Below are positions 26,723 through 35,807 of a DNA stretch of 64,000 nucleotides, in pieces. A model generated the notes under the pieces. The model was not told the DNA's origin, did no database searches, and saw only the letters and a program-made list of their open reading frames with translations. This DNA comes from G942493375 sp942493375 (GTDB lineage: Bacteria; Armatimonadota; UBA5829). The stretch lies in the NCBI GenBank assembly GCA_942493375.1, contig OW818698.1:3658001-3722000 (forward strand), given 5' to 3'. Made by a program: the position numbers and the translations under genes. Positions within the stretch are counted from its first letter, which is position 1; every line of letters begins with the position of its first letter.

Positions 26723-27151
26723 ATGAAGCGCTTGATACTAATAGCTAAAGAATCAAGTATGGAACACGAAGTGGATATGCTCTCTATTCTTGTTGAGAAT
26801 GGATATCAGATTACCATTGAGCGTGATCCGGAGCTGGTAAAGACTGGTCTAGATAATGACGAATATTCCGGAGCGATTCTGGCAGCGGAATTTCATACAG
26901 TTTCAAAAGATAATGATCTGAATGAATATAAGCTGTTTATGATGAGATATGCTTCATCAAAAGACAGGAAATTGATGGGGTTTATTTTATTCACAGATAG
27001 TACCCGTAGACCTGAATGTTTTATGGGCTGGGGTACCCTGGTCGATGCATATGTTGCGTCACAGACTCCAGCGCAGGAAGCCTGTGACTTTATAGAGAGG
27101 GCATATATTGGAATGCACACACCAGCAGGCCCGAATCTTTATCATTTATGA
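26723..27151 (+). CDS. Conserved-looking small protein of unknown function
   Basis: The ATG at 26723 is 13 bases after the GHL10-like stop; an in-frame TTG at 26696 would overlap that gene. The 142-residue product has an alternating strand/helix pattern: KRLILIAKE, then a helix EVDMLSILVENGY, then strand ITIER, then helix, then AILAAEF, and later LMGFILFTD. This suggests a flavodoxin- or receiver-like alpha/beta fold. No phospho-acceptor Asp or nucleotide motif is evident. It is probably the last gene of the DUF4091-GHL10 operon. No family is recognised. Confidence 0.55.
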   Translation: MKRLILIAKESSMEHEVDMLSILVENGYQITIERDPELVKTGLDNDEYSGAILAAEFHTVSKDNDLNEYKLFMMRYASSKDRKLMGFILFTDSTRRPECFMGWGTLVDAYVASQTPAQEACDFIERAYIGMHTPAGPNLYHL

Positions 27152-27165
27152 ACACTCCACGTTGG

Positions 27166-28581
27166 CTACTCTAATATTTTGCCAAACATCATTGCAGCAG
27201 GTAGTCCCGTTGCAGAGCTTCTCAGAACAACTCCGCCCTGCCCGTCAGATCCGCTTCCGAGCTCAATTTTTGCATCTATAGGAAGGTCACGGTTGAGCTC
27301 GATTGTTACATTCTTGCCTTCGATTTTGGTAGTTAGGATTTGCACATCTGCTAGAACCTGATCACCCTCAAGGAAACGGAACCCATCGGGTTTTGAACCT
27401 GTCCTGCCGTCCCAGGATTTCAGGGCAATCGTTTGATTGAAGGTAAGTATGAGCTGGTTGTCCTTTCCTCGATGAATACTGATGAGTTTTGGACCCGCCA
27501 TTTTTTTATGCCCATAGACCCCACACAGAATGGCTGCAGTCCAGCGGTCTGAATAGACTTTCATATTTACAGGCTCCCGGTAGTGCACTCCATCGGTGGG
27601 TAAGATATCATAGGTTACTGCTCCAGGCAAGGCATGTGGGTGTTCTTTCCAGACTTCCTGCTGAGCGCGGCGGATGTTGTCATTTCTATTCCGATCATCT
27701 CCAAGGTTTGTGATCTGCCCAACCAGAATTGGGGCATGGTATTCGTCCCACAAATCACTGACAGCTGCCATAAGATTGGTCTTGTATTCCTGATAATCTC
27801 CCAATACCGAAAGGTTGTTCCAGTGTGTCAGATCGTTTTCGCCCTGGTGGTATATGATGGCTTTGACTTTCATACTGCCGTCTGTAGCTGCCTTGACCAT
27901 ATCTACAGTCCGTGCAAACATCCCGCCAGGCCCCCAGCAATTGTCTGCCGAAGCTCCATCAGTCTTCCTCCATTGTTTCACTACAGTGCTTCCCATCGCC
28001 GCCGCAATAAATCCGATCGGCACCTTCTGATCCGGAATCAAGCGATTCAGAGCAATAGGCCACGGGGAAGCTGATTCGCTGGGATCGGATGTATCACTAG
28101 AGGAAGGATCCTCACCCTTTGACCACGTGTTGTGCAGGTATTTAACACCGATATAAGGATTAGACGAATCAAGCTTAACCCACTCTTTTCCTCGGCCGTC
28201 GGCATTGGATTGACCCGTAATCAGGAACAAGTCTCCAACTCCCACGCATTCAATGCTGGCTTTCAGATCGCTGCATCCGACAGCCCGAACTTCCAACAGT
28301 CCCTGCCCAACTGATGCAGCCATCGTTCCGGTAAAGGCACTATTAGCTGGATCTGCATCAACAGCCTGCCATTTAGATCCATTCAACCTGGCTTCAATTC
28401 GCACTGGCTGTTTATCCGAATTATATGTACCACGGATTTTTACAATTCCCTTTTTTGCTGTATCGCGTTGAAACAGTGTGTACGGTTGTGGGTACAAGAT
28501 TTTAAGTTCATCTGCGAATGCTGTCATGCTTACCATCCCTAAACTAATGCAAGCGAAAATAGTGAGAATCTGCTTGATCAT
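27166..28581 (-). CDS. Secreted SGNH carbohydrate acetylesterase (CE6/SASA type)
   Basis: The 471-residue protein has a signal peptide (about residues 1-23, ending AFA-DE). Its SGNH hydrolase domain has the nucleophile block LITGQSNADGRG (Ser125), the oxyanion block YHQGEND, and the catalytic DGVHYRE near residue 330. This is the SASA/DUF303 family (CE6), which removes acetyl groups from xylan or sialic acid. The N-terminal 110 residues and the C-terminal 100 residues (LILTFNQTIALKSW) are extra beta domains, as in many sialate O-acetylesterase homologues. AAGGA precedes the start. It converges with the DUF4091 operon and diverges from the PerR gene. Confidence 0.85.
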   Translation of the reverse strand: MIKQILTIFACISLGMVSMTAFADELKILYPQPYTLFQRDTAKKGIVKIRGTYNSDKQPVRIEARLNGSKWQAVDADPANSAFTGTMAASVGQGLLEVRAVGCSDLKASIECVGVGDLFLITGQSNADGRGKEWVKLDSSNPYIGVKYLHNTWSKGEDPSSSDTSDPSESASPWPIALNRLIPDQKVPIGFIAAAMGSTVVKQWRKTDGASADNCWGPGGMFARTVDMVKAATDGSMKVKAIIYHQGENDLTHWNNLSVLGDYQEYKTNLMAAVSDLWDEYHAPILVGQITNLGDDRNRNDNIRRAQQEVWKEHPHALPGAVTYDILPTDGVHYREPVNMKVYSDRWTAAILCGVYGHKKMAGPKLISIHRGKDNQLILTFNQTIALKSWDGRTGSKPDGFRFLEGDQVLADVQILTTKIEGKNVTIELNRDLPIDAKIELGSGSDGQGGVVLRSSATGLPAAMMFGKILE

Positions 28582-28667
28582 ATCTGGTCCTTCGGTAGAG
28601 GTTGGAGTTTTACTATTATAACCTTATTGATTATAAACAGTTTTTGCTGGGTATTACTACACGCACG

Positions 28668-28721
28668 TTTAGAAGCACTCCGCATGTGATACATATCTAA
28701 TTAGTAATCATTCTGAATTAG
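28668..28721 (+). promoter_or_regulatory. Candidate promoter and PerR/Fur operator of the perR-katA operon
   Basis: A possible TTTAGA (28668-28673) and TACATA (28690-28695) pair has a 16-base spacer. Overlapping the start region is a 25-base dyad at 28697-28721, with perfect outer arms ctaatt/aattag and an inner half-match taat-c-attc. Size, A/T content and position fit Fur-family boxes, which resemble interrupted 7-1-7 repeats. Autoregulation by the adjacent regulator is inferred. A further TTATAA-N9-TTATAA pair lies upstream near 28615-28636. Confidence 0.55.
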
Positions 28722-28751
28722 CGGAGAGCAGTATAGGAGTTTGTTTTCAGT

Positions 28752-29195
28752 ATGGATGTACTGCAGGATAGACTAAATCAGCTTAAGGAAGGGCTCAGAC
28801 GTTCAGGAGTTAAGCTGACAAATCAACGGCTGGAGATATGTCTTGAGATTGCCAGGGCAGAAAATCATCCCGATGCTGAACAAGTCTTCAAGGGTGTGCG
28901 AGAGAGAATACCGGGTATATCTCTGGATACTGTATATCGGACCTTGTGGTTATTACTTGAACTGGGGCTGATAAACTCTCTTGGAACTCCAAGGGATAGA
29001 ATACGCTTCGACGGCAATATCGCTCCTCATCATCATTTTGTCTGCACCAAGTGCGGTGCAGCTTACGACTTTTATAGCAGGGACTTTGATCAATTACAGG
29101 TTCCTGAAGAAGTACAGACGTATGGCATTGTTCAGAAGACGCAAGTTGAAGTTAAAGGTGTCTGTAAACAATGCGCGAAGACAACTGAGAAGTAA
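28752..29195 (+). CDS. perR: PerR-like Fur-family peroxide regulator
   Basis: The 147-residue protein has the Fur winged-helix N-terminus (LTNQRLEICLEIARAENHPDAEQVF; ISLDTVYRTLWLLLELGLI). It has a structural zinc site of two CxxC pairs, Cys98/Cys101 and Cys138/Cys141, with the His-rich HHHFVCTKC block. Asp at 111 or 113 in RDFDQL lies where PerR uses Asp to bind the regulatory metal and sense peroxide, whereas classical Fur has Glu. The gene is 18 bases upstream of a catalase, which is the usual PerR target. I therefore call it PerR-like. Metal choice and true peroxide sensing cannot be proven from sequence. Confidence 0.86.
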   Translation: MDVLQDRLNQLKEGLRRSGVKLTNQRLEICLEIARAENHPDAEQVFKGVRERIPGISLDTVYRTLWLLLELGLINSLGTPRDRIRFDGNIAPHHHFVCTKCGAAYDFYSRDFDQLQVPEEVQTYGIVQKTQVEVKGVCKQCAKTTEK

Positions 29196-29213
29196 ATATA
29201 TCCAGGAGGAATC

Positions 29214-30665
29214 ATGAAAAAGAAGCTTACAACCAATGCAGGTGCACCAGTTCCTGATAATCAGAATATTATCACAGCCGGGCCTCGTGGTCCGATGTTA
29301 ATGCAGGATATCTGGTTCCAGGAAAAGCTCGCGAGTTTCGACCGGGAAGTAATCCCCGAAAGACGCATGCATGCCAAAGGTTCGGGAGCATACGGAACAT
29401 TTACAGTCACCCACGATATTACCCGTTTCACCAAGGCAAAGATATTCTCTGAAGTAGGCAAGAAAACCGAAATGTTCACACGGTTCTCGACGGTAGCCGG
29501 GGAGCGTGGGGCTGCAGATGCTGAGCGAGATATTCGTGGATTTGCGATGAAGTTTTATACCGAACAGGGGAACTGGGATCTCGTAGGCAACAATACGCCT
29601 GTCTTCTTCCTGCGCGACCCATTAAAGTTCCCTGACCTCAATCACGCAATCAAGCGTGATCCCAGGACCAACATGCGTAGTGCCAAGAACAACTGGGACT
29701 TCTGGACTTCGCTGCCTGAAGCTCTGCACCAGGTTACGATTGTAATGAGCGATCGGGGAATACCATACTCATATCGCCACATGCATGGTTTCGGAAGTCA
29801 CACATTTAGTTTGATCAACGCTGCCAATGAACGTTTCTGGGTCAAGTTTCACTTCAGGACCCAGCAGGGAATTCGCAACCTGACTGATGAAGAAGCTGAA
29901 GCCATCGTAGGTAAGGACCGGGAAAGCCATCAGCGTGATCTACTGGAGAGCATCGACAAGGGAGACTTTCCTCGATGGACTCTGTTCATTCAGGTGATGC
30001 CGGAGAAAGAGGCTGCACTTCTGCCATATCACCCGTTTGATCTGACAAAAGTCTGGTTCCACGGTGACTACCCACTGATTGAAGTTGGCGAATTGGAACT
30101 GAACCGCAACCCGGAGAATTACTTTGCCGAAGTAGAGCAGTCAGCATTCAATCCTGCCAACGTCGTTCCTGGAATTGGGTTTTCACCTGACAAAATGCTT
30201 CAAGGCAGGCTGTTCTCGTATGGTGACGCTCAGCGTTACAGGCTGGGAGTAAACCACCAGCAGATACCGGTCAATGCTGCGCGCTGTCCATTCCACAGTT
30301 ATCACAGGGATGGAGCAATGAGGGTTGATGGTAACCATGGCAGCACGCTGGGGTATGAGCCAAACAGTTATGGTGAATGGCAGGAGCAGCCTGATTTCGC
30401 TGAACCGCCGCTTAGTATAGAGGGCGCTGCAGACCATTGGAACCATCGTGAAGATGAGGACTACTACACTCAGCCCGGTAAGTTGTTCAGACTAATGAAA
30501 CCCGAGCAGCAGGCCGTATTGTTCGCCAATACAGGCAGGGCAATGGGAGATGCACCGGACGAGGTTAAAATCCGCCACATAGGAAACTGCCTGAAAGCCG
30601 ACCCTGCATATGGCAAAGGCGTAGCTGATGCGCTGGGGATACCGCTGGATGCAGTGATGAAATAA
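29214..30665 (+). CDS. katA: Monofunctional heme catalase (small-subunit, clade 3 type)
   Basis: The 483-residue cytoplasmic enzyme decomposes hydrogen peroxide to water and oxygen. It has the distal His53 in RRMHAKGSGAYGTF, the Asn near 126 in DLVGNNTPVFF, the RDIRGFAMKFYT block, and the proximal heme Tyr in RLFSYGDAQRYR near residue 335. There is no C-terminal flavodoxin-like extension, so it is a small-subunit catalase. A strong AGGAGG precedes the ATG. It is co-transcribed with the PerR-like regulator. A terminator hairpin follows. Confidence 0.97.
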   Translation: MKKKLTTNAGAPVPDNQNIITAGPRGPMLMQDIWFQEKLASFDREVIPERRMHAKGSGAYGTFTVTHDITRFTKAKIFSEVGKKTEMFTRFSTVAGERGAADAERDIRGFAMKFYTEQGNWDLVGNNTPVFFLRDPLKFPDLNHAIKRDPRTNMRSAKNNWDFWTSLPEALHQVTIVMSDRGIPYSYRHMHGFGSHTFSLINAANERFWVKFHFRTQQGIRNLTDEEAEAIVGKDRESHQRDLLESIDKGDFPRWTLFIQVMPEKEAALLPYHPFDLTKVWFHGDYPLIEVGELELNRNPENYFAEVEQSAFNPANVVPGIGFSPDKMLQGRLFSYGDAQRYRLGVNHQQIPVNAARCPFHSYHRDGAMRVDGNHGSTLGYEPNSYGEWQEQPDFAEPPLSIEGAADHWNHREDEDYYTQPGKLFRLMKPEQQAVLFANTGRAMGDAPDEVKIRHIGNCLKADPAYGKGVADALGIPLDAVMK

Positions 30666-30682
30666 GTCAAAGATAGCAATTG

Positions 30683-30710
30683 CCCTCCAGGTGTGGATAC
30701 CCGGAGGGCG
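30683..30710. terminator. Terminator between katA and the zinc-ribbon membrane gene
   Basis: Arms gccctcc (30683-30689) and ggagggc (30704-30710), extended inward by gg/cc after one mismatch, form a GC-rich stem with an 8-base loop. It lies between convergent genes ending at 30665 and 30731 and probably serves both. Confidence 0.7.
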
Positions 30711-30730
30711 CTACGCAAATAATCGCGAAT

Positions 30731-31471
30731 TTATAAATCGCAGTAATAACTGCTGGATTTCATACACAATATGGCAATGAATAACATAGCTACCAAAATA
30801 GCCAGCATTAATGCTCCGGTATACTGCTGCATGGGTCCTGCAAGGGCTCTTATGCAGCCTATAATGATTATTGACATTATTACTATCATTGCTATTCTTG
30901 CCCAGTGGAATCCATTCCACAGGGAGGCACAGGTGGAAAGAATCACTGCGTATATTACCATAGTCACGGTAACCTCTATCAGATATCGATATCGAACTTC
31001 ATCAGGTACCTGGTCTATCACAGGTGCCATTTTTACAATTGATGAAGCTAGATAATACAGGCCCAGAGCGCAGAATATGTCAATTATGACGATCATTATC
31101 GTCAAAGGCCAGGGACGTGGAACATCAATTGCATCAGACGTACCGCGCCTTGCTCTATCATGGTTTTTATTCTGTGGAGTATACAATTCACCCGTCCGTG
31201 GATTGTAGGAACTCTGACCAGAAGAGCCATGAGGCTTCCGGGGCTCATAACGCGGGATAGACTTATTAGTCCCGGCAGACGACTCCCAGGGTGCAACCGG
31301 TGTTGGATCTGATGATGAATTCTGATGAGTATTGCTGCTTTCGGCCTGCTTTTTGGCGGGAGATACGACCAAAATGTCAGTTCCACAGTCGCATCTGTAT
31401 AACAGTCCTACTCTGTCTTCAGGAACATCATAAGAATTACCACAATTGGGGCAAATAATAGCTATCGGCAT
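30731..31471 (-). CDS. Zinc-ribbon membrane protein of unknown function
   Basis: The ATG at 31471 gives 246 residues beginning directly with a zinc ribbon: CPNCGNSY, then YRCDCGTDI. An upstream in-frame start at 31522 would add 17 residues. A polar, Ser/Pro/Asn-rich linker covers about residues 45-110. Four hydrophobic helices follow: near 115-138 (LTIMIVIIDIFCALGLYYL), 160-180, 185-205 and 212-230. The architecture is a cytosolic zinc ribbon followed by a small membrane domain. I do not recognise a specific family. It converges with katA. Confidence 0.65.
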   Translation of the reverse strand: MPIAIICPNCGNSYDVPEDRVGLLYRCDCGTDILVVSPAKKQAESSNTHQNSSSDPTPVAPWESSAGTNKSIPRYEPRKPHGSSGQSSYNPRTGELYTPQNKNHDRARRGTSDAIDVPRPWPLTIMIVIIDIFCALGLYYLASSIVKMAPVIDQVPDEVRYRYLIEVTVTMVIYAVILSTCASLWNGFHWARIAMIVIMSIIIIGCIRALAGPMQQYTGALMLAILVAMLFIAILCMKSSSYYCDL

Positions 31472-31694
31472 ATTTTCACGCTTAATTATATGTGCTCTCG
31501 ATGTATGAAATGCAATATACACGCATTATATCATACTAATGACAATGCATAAATGAGATGTCCTGATCATTGGCTGCGGTACTTTTGCATACAATCCTCC
31601 AGTAGTTCATGAGACTGATGCATTAGTAAAATTGTGCCCAAAGGTATATAAGGTCATTGATAAAATATTGCGAGTAATCTCAACTTCGTGCTTG

Positions 31695-31723
31695 TTGACA
31701 TCAACATTACTGCAGCATATACT
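31695..31723 (+). promoter_or_regulatory. Strong sigma-70-type promoter of the GH106-like gene
   Basis: A perfect TTGACA (31695-31700) and TATACT (31718-31723) are 17 bases apart, the best consensus promoter I found in this window. It gives a leader of about 38 bases before the ATG at 31767, with TTGGAGAT as the ribosome-binding region. Confidence 0.75.
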
Positions 31724-31766
31724 ACCGTAGGTTATACCACAGCAATTATTCATTGGAGATCAAAGC

Positions 31767-34292
31767 ATGCTGACAGACACAAAAATCGATAGACAAAAAC
31801 TTCATAATCCGGATGCAATGTACTGGCCTGCATATTTCTACTGCTGGAACGATGTATTATCTGAAGATTCTATAGCACAGCAGATACGGGATATGGCAGC
31901 AATGGGAGCCAAGAGTGTCTGCCCGCTCCCCGAGCCCAAGGAATTCAGACCTGATACTATGCAGACTTGGCTGGAACCTGATTATCTGAGTCCTGGATAT
32001 ATGGCAATGTACAAGAGAATGGTTGAAGAAGCTTCGAAGCTGGGTATGCGGATGTGGCTTTACGATGAAGGAGGCTGGCCATCCGGAGGGGCCTGCGGTA
32101 AGGTTGTAGAAGAGCATCCTGAGCTGGCTTCCCAGAGACTGCAGTGCGAAACAATTGCAGTTGAAGCCGGAAGCACTATCGATATTCCTGATGATTGCTT
32201 GTCAGCATACTTATATAAAGACGAAAAACCGGTCAGAAAACTTACCCCGGGTACCAGCGAATGCATTGAAGATTCGGAATGTAGAATTGTAGTCTACTCG
32301 GTTTATAAATTCACCGAAAGAAATCCCCATACCCCTGCTTATCCGGATTTGCTGAACCCTCTGGCAACAGCTGAGTTCTTGCGTATTACACACGAGGCGT
32401 ACAAATCTAGTATTGGGGAATACTTCGGTAATACAATTCACTTTGTATTTACAGATGAACCTTCGGTCAAGAATCCCCCGTGGACTGATGGACTGGATGC
32501 TGATTTCCAACAGAAGTTTGGATATGACATTAAAGAGCACCTGGCAGCAATATTCGATACAAACGGCATAGAAGATGCACAGGCTCGAGTGGATTTCTAC
32601 GATTGGTGGAGCCAGAGGTTTGTGGATGCCTATTTTAATGTCTGTAAAGCCTGGTGTAAGGAAAACAACCTGCTGCTCGCTGGTCATGTTGGGGGTGAGG
32701 ACACAACTGACGGTTCACGCAATCACGGTTTTGGACATGCGACCCGTGTACTGCGTTCCATGGATGTTCCCGGTGTAGATGCCATCTGGAGGCAGGTGTT
32801 TCCAGGAAAGAAGAACCATCATTTTCCGAAGTACGCATCATCAGCTGCACACCAGAATGGAACCCCATGGTCATTTACCGAGCTCTTTGCAGTCTACGGA
32901 TCAGGAATAACACCGGAGCAGATGAAGTGGGTTACGGATTATCATTTTGTCAGAGGAATCAACCTTATAGTAGCCAGTGCCTATGCACAGTCTACCAGAG
33001 AACACTTCATGGCAGGAGAGCGACCTAACTATGGGACGAGTAACCCTATGTGGAAGCATCTTGGAGATTATCACGGATATGTAGCCAGGCTGGGTTATCT
33101 ATTGAGCCTCGGAAAACCTGACATAGGCACTGCGCTATACTTCCCTGTGCGTGATATCTGGGCCGGTGGACCTGACTTCGAAACCGTTATCCAGTCAAAT
33201 GATGTTGCAGCTGCAGCTTTATCAGACTGTCAGTGTGACTTCGACATAGTAGATGATGATGTCCTGGGAAATGCTGAAGTATCTGATGGACGGCTTCAAG
33301 TAGGTGCAATGTCTTACCACACAATCTGTGTCAGTCAGACAAAATGGATGCCGGATTCTACTAAGGCAAAACTGGCTGAGTTCTGTGGTGCTGGTGGAAA
33401 AGTACTGTGGTTGAATAACAATGAGCAAGAATTCGGTGAGTGTATCAAACTAGATGACATATCCAATCACATACAACCTACCCTTCGCATATCACCGGAA
33501 TGCAATGGAGTCAGAGTCTGTAAGAGAGAGCTCGAAAATGGTTCATTGATATACATAACCAACGAATCAGTGGATGATGTGCAGTTCACAGTCCATCTTG
33601 GTGACGACAAGCGCATCGCATTTATCGATCCCATAACTGGCATTCTGTCTGCACCAGCAAAACTGGTTAAATCCAGTTCCGGCTGGGATCTCTCCATCAA
33701 CCTGCCTTTTGCAGGATCTTGCGTGATTGGTGTTGGTGCTGACTTTGCCGATGCTCAACCTGAAGTCCCGGAGTCATCAGAATTAAAGCTCTGTGTACCG
33801 ACCGAATGGAAAATCCGCAGGCTGGTATCCCATATTATTGATGAGCACGATATTACGGTCAACAATGTAGAAGAGGAAGCTCAGGCTGTTGAATTAGGTG
33901 ATTGGGCGAATGAATACGGCCAGTCATTCTCTGGTGAATGCGAATATTTTACATATTTTGATTGTGTTGAAGAAACAGGAGAATGCGTGATTGATCTTGG
34001 GGAAGTCCGATACGCCTGCGAGGTTTTCTTGAACGGAGAAAGCCTGGGAACCAGACTGTGGCACCCATATAGTTTTATAGCAACGGGCAAACTGAAAACT
34101 GGTCGCAATGAACTCCGCATAGTTGTCGCAAACACATTGGCCAACCAGTATGTCACCTCCAGCATATTTGACGACTGGTCACCAGCCCAAACCGGACCAT
34201 ATCACTCTATTGCAATGGAGTTCGAAAAAGATACAGCTTTTGGAGGGTTATATGGGCCTGTGCGGGTTTGGACTGTTGGAACTAAGAGGTGA
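31767..34292 (+). CDS. GH106-like alpha-L-rhamnosidase family protein
   Basis: The 841-residue protein resembles family GH106. It has a YWPAYFYCWND opening, the barrel strand MWLYDEGGWPSGGACG near residues 97-112, and the acid-rich FVFTDEPSVKN near 228. The conserved FQQKFGYDIKEHLAAIF and LLAGHVGGED follow. A glutamine amidotransferase-like domain (ALYFPVRD) and a C-terminal galactose-binding-like jelly roll (VFLNGESLGTRLWHPYSF) complete it. The likely activity is release of rhamnose or a related sugar. It has no signal peptide, unlike many GH106 members, so it may act in the cytoplasm on imported oligosaccharides. It is transcribed singly from a strong promoter. Confidence 0.8.
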   Translation: MLTDTKIDRQKLHNPDAMYWPAYFYCWNDVLSEDSIAQQIRDMAAMGAKSVCPLPEPKEFRPDTMQTWLEPDYLSPGYMAMYKRMVEEASKLGMRMWLYDEGGWPSGGACGKVVEEHPELASQRLQCETIAVEAGSTIDIPDDCLSAYLYKDEKPVRKLTPGTSECIEDSECRIVVYSVYKFTERNPHTPAYPDLLNPLATAEFLRITHEAYKSSIGEYFGNTIHFVFTDEPSVKNPPWTDGLDADFQQKFGYDIKEHLAAIFDTNGIEDAQARVDFYDWWSQRFVDAYFNVCKAWCKENNLLLAGHVGGEDTTDGSRNHGFGHATRVLRSMDVPGVDAIWRQVFPGKKNHHFPKYASSAAHQNGTPWSFTELFAVYGSGITPEQMKWVTDYHFVRGINLIVASAYAQSTREHFMAGERPNYGTSNPMWKHLGDYHGYVARLGYLLSLGKPDIGTALYFPVRDIWAGGPDFETVIQSNDVAAAALSDCQCDFDIVDDDVLGNAEVSDGRLQVGAMSYHTICVSQTKWMPDSTKAKLAEFCGAGGKVLWLNNNEQEFGECIKLDDISNHIQPTLRISPECNGVRVCKRELENGSLIYITNESVDDVQFTVHLGDDKRIAFIDPITGILSAPAKLVKSSSGWDLSINLPFAGSCVIGVGADFADAQPEVPESSELKLCVPTEWKIRRLVSHIIDEHDITVNNVEEEAQAVELGDWANEYGQSFSGECEYFTYFDCVEETGECVIDLGEVRYACEVFLNGESLGTRLWHPYSFIATGKLKTGRNELRIVVANTLANQYVTSSIFDDWSPAQTGPYHSIAMEFEKDTAFGGLYGPVRVWTVGTKR

Positions 34293-34300
34293 GATGTGAA

Positions 34301-35626
34301 TCAGGAGCCACCAGTGTTAGTGTAGCGCGGTTTTGATTTTGCAGGATCTGGTTTAACAATGAAATCAACCGTTTTCCCTACTGGTAATGTAACGCTCCGT
34401 GCTGTCAGAAGGCCCTTCCAGGAGACTGCGAAGTAAAGTTTACGTGGATCTAGTGGGTATAGGGTGAACTTACCATTCCTGTCCGTTTTAACACGCCGGT
34501 ATACTGGCTCCCTGATCTGATAGTGTTCCGGGCCGTTCCCAGGAATGGTAGACCAGACATTGATTGTGATCATGTCATTAGCGATTGGCATTTTTGTTCT
34601 GTCGTCAATAATGCGTCCTTTAAGGCTACATAAAGATTTACTGAGATGTATTTTTATATTTAGTGGTTTGAGTGTGTTTCCCTGAATTACTTTTAACGGC
34701 ACGTCCAATAAATACCGAAATTGCCCACCCATTTCTTGTGTATCCGGCAGAGTGAACTTTACCATATAGTTTCCAGGTGGCAGGGGACCCAGTTCAAAGA
34801 ATCCATCTCCGTCTCGAGATGTGACTGCGGCTGGGTCATCAATTGACAAGACGCTATATGGGTCAAATCCAAACATCCCATTCCATTGGCTGAACTCATC
34901 CTCACTTTTATTCTTGTTGTCTCTTAGAGGAAAGATTACAACTCCACCCAATGGAGCATTTGTTGTTTTAGAAACCACAGAACCGCTGACAAAGATTCCT
35001 TTACTGAAGATGACCGGGGCTGGGTCTCTACGAAGCAAGTCTTCTTCTTTGATTGTTGCTGCAGCATAACCGACCTCCTTGACCCAGAAAAATCGGCTTT
35101 CCGGCGGACTTGGATCGTAGTTGTCGAATTTATAAGCACCAATCCCATTGGCATCCGAGTGAATACCTCCCTGGACATTCATGCTGCGCATCGGCATACC
35201 TTCCGGTGTCAGGAACAGAAACGGAGCAACGATATTGTCAGTCCTGCCAATGACTTGAACTGAAACAGTACGTGTGTCTGCCGGCACAGTAAGGTTTACA
35301 GCCATTGGTTTTGCACCGTGAGCCCAGAGGACATAATCGCCAGGCTGGAGGGTGAGTTTAAATGTGCCATCATATCCAGCGTGCCATTCATTGCCGAATT
35401 TTATCGCAGAATCAAAGGACGGAACGACATTTGGTGCATAGTAGGTATTATATCTCTTGCGGTCTACACATCTTCCATTGACATTACGCTGGCGAGTGCC
35501 ATCAGTGAAGACGACGGTTCCCTGGATTTCAACTTCACTTGCATCAGGATGCACCTGCGGGACAGATGTTTCTGCCCATAGTCCACTCTGTAGTATTAAT
35601 AGAAACACAACTGCCAGTATGCGCAT
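34301..35626 (-). CDS. Exported carboxypeptidase-regulatory-like repeat protein
   Basis: The ATG at 35626 has GGAGAG five bases upstream and gives 441 residues; the frame extends four codons further. A signal peptide covers about residues 1-19 (LAVVFLLILQSGLWA-ET). The remainder is three or four beta-sandwich modules of the CarboxypepD_reg type. These include DGTFKLTLQPGDYVLWA, DGDGFFELGPLPPGNYMVKF and DRNGKFTLYPLDPRKLYFAV, plus SGSVVSKTTNAPLGGVVIF. It resembles a small relative of the giant protein of the sigma-factor operon. No enzyme domain is visible. It converges with the GH106-like gene with only 8 bases between stops. Function unknown. Confidence 0.7.
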   Translation of the reverse strand: MRILAVVFLLILQSGLWAETSVPQVHPDASEVEIQGTVVFTDGTRQRNVNGRCVDRKRYNTYYAPNVVPSFDSAIKFGNEWHAGYDGTFKLTLQPGDYVLWAHGAKPMAVNLTVPADTRTVSVQVIGRTDNIVAPFLFLTPEGMPMRSMNVQGGIHSDANGIGAYKFDNYDPSPPESRFFWVKEVGYAAATIKEEDLLRRDPAPVIFSKGIFVSGSVVSKTTNAPLGGVVIFPLRDNKNKSEDEFSQWNGMFGFDPYSVLSIDDPAAVTSRDGDGFFELGPLPPGNYMVKFTLPDTQEMGGQFRYLLDVPLKVIQGNTLKPLNIKIHLSKSLCSLKGRIIDDRTKMPIANDMITINVWSTIPGNGPEHYQIREPVYRRVKTDRNGKFTLYPLDPRKLYFAVSWKGLLTARSVTLPVGKTVDFIVKPDPAKSKPRYTNTGGS

Positions 35627-35807
35627 GATACTCTCCATTCCAGGGAAATCGCATCAAGATGCAAGCATATTCACCATAGTATACATCATTATTTTGTCTG
35701 TTTGGTCATTGAACCTTGGACTCTACTGTGTAATCCTATCGGTTGGCAGTACATGAATGGAAGGAGATATATACCACGGAATCCAAGGATAAATGGGGAA
35801 TATTGGA

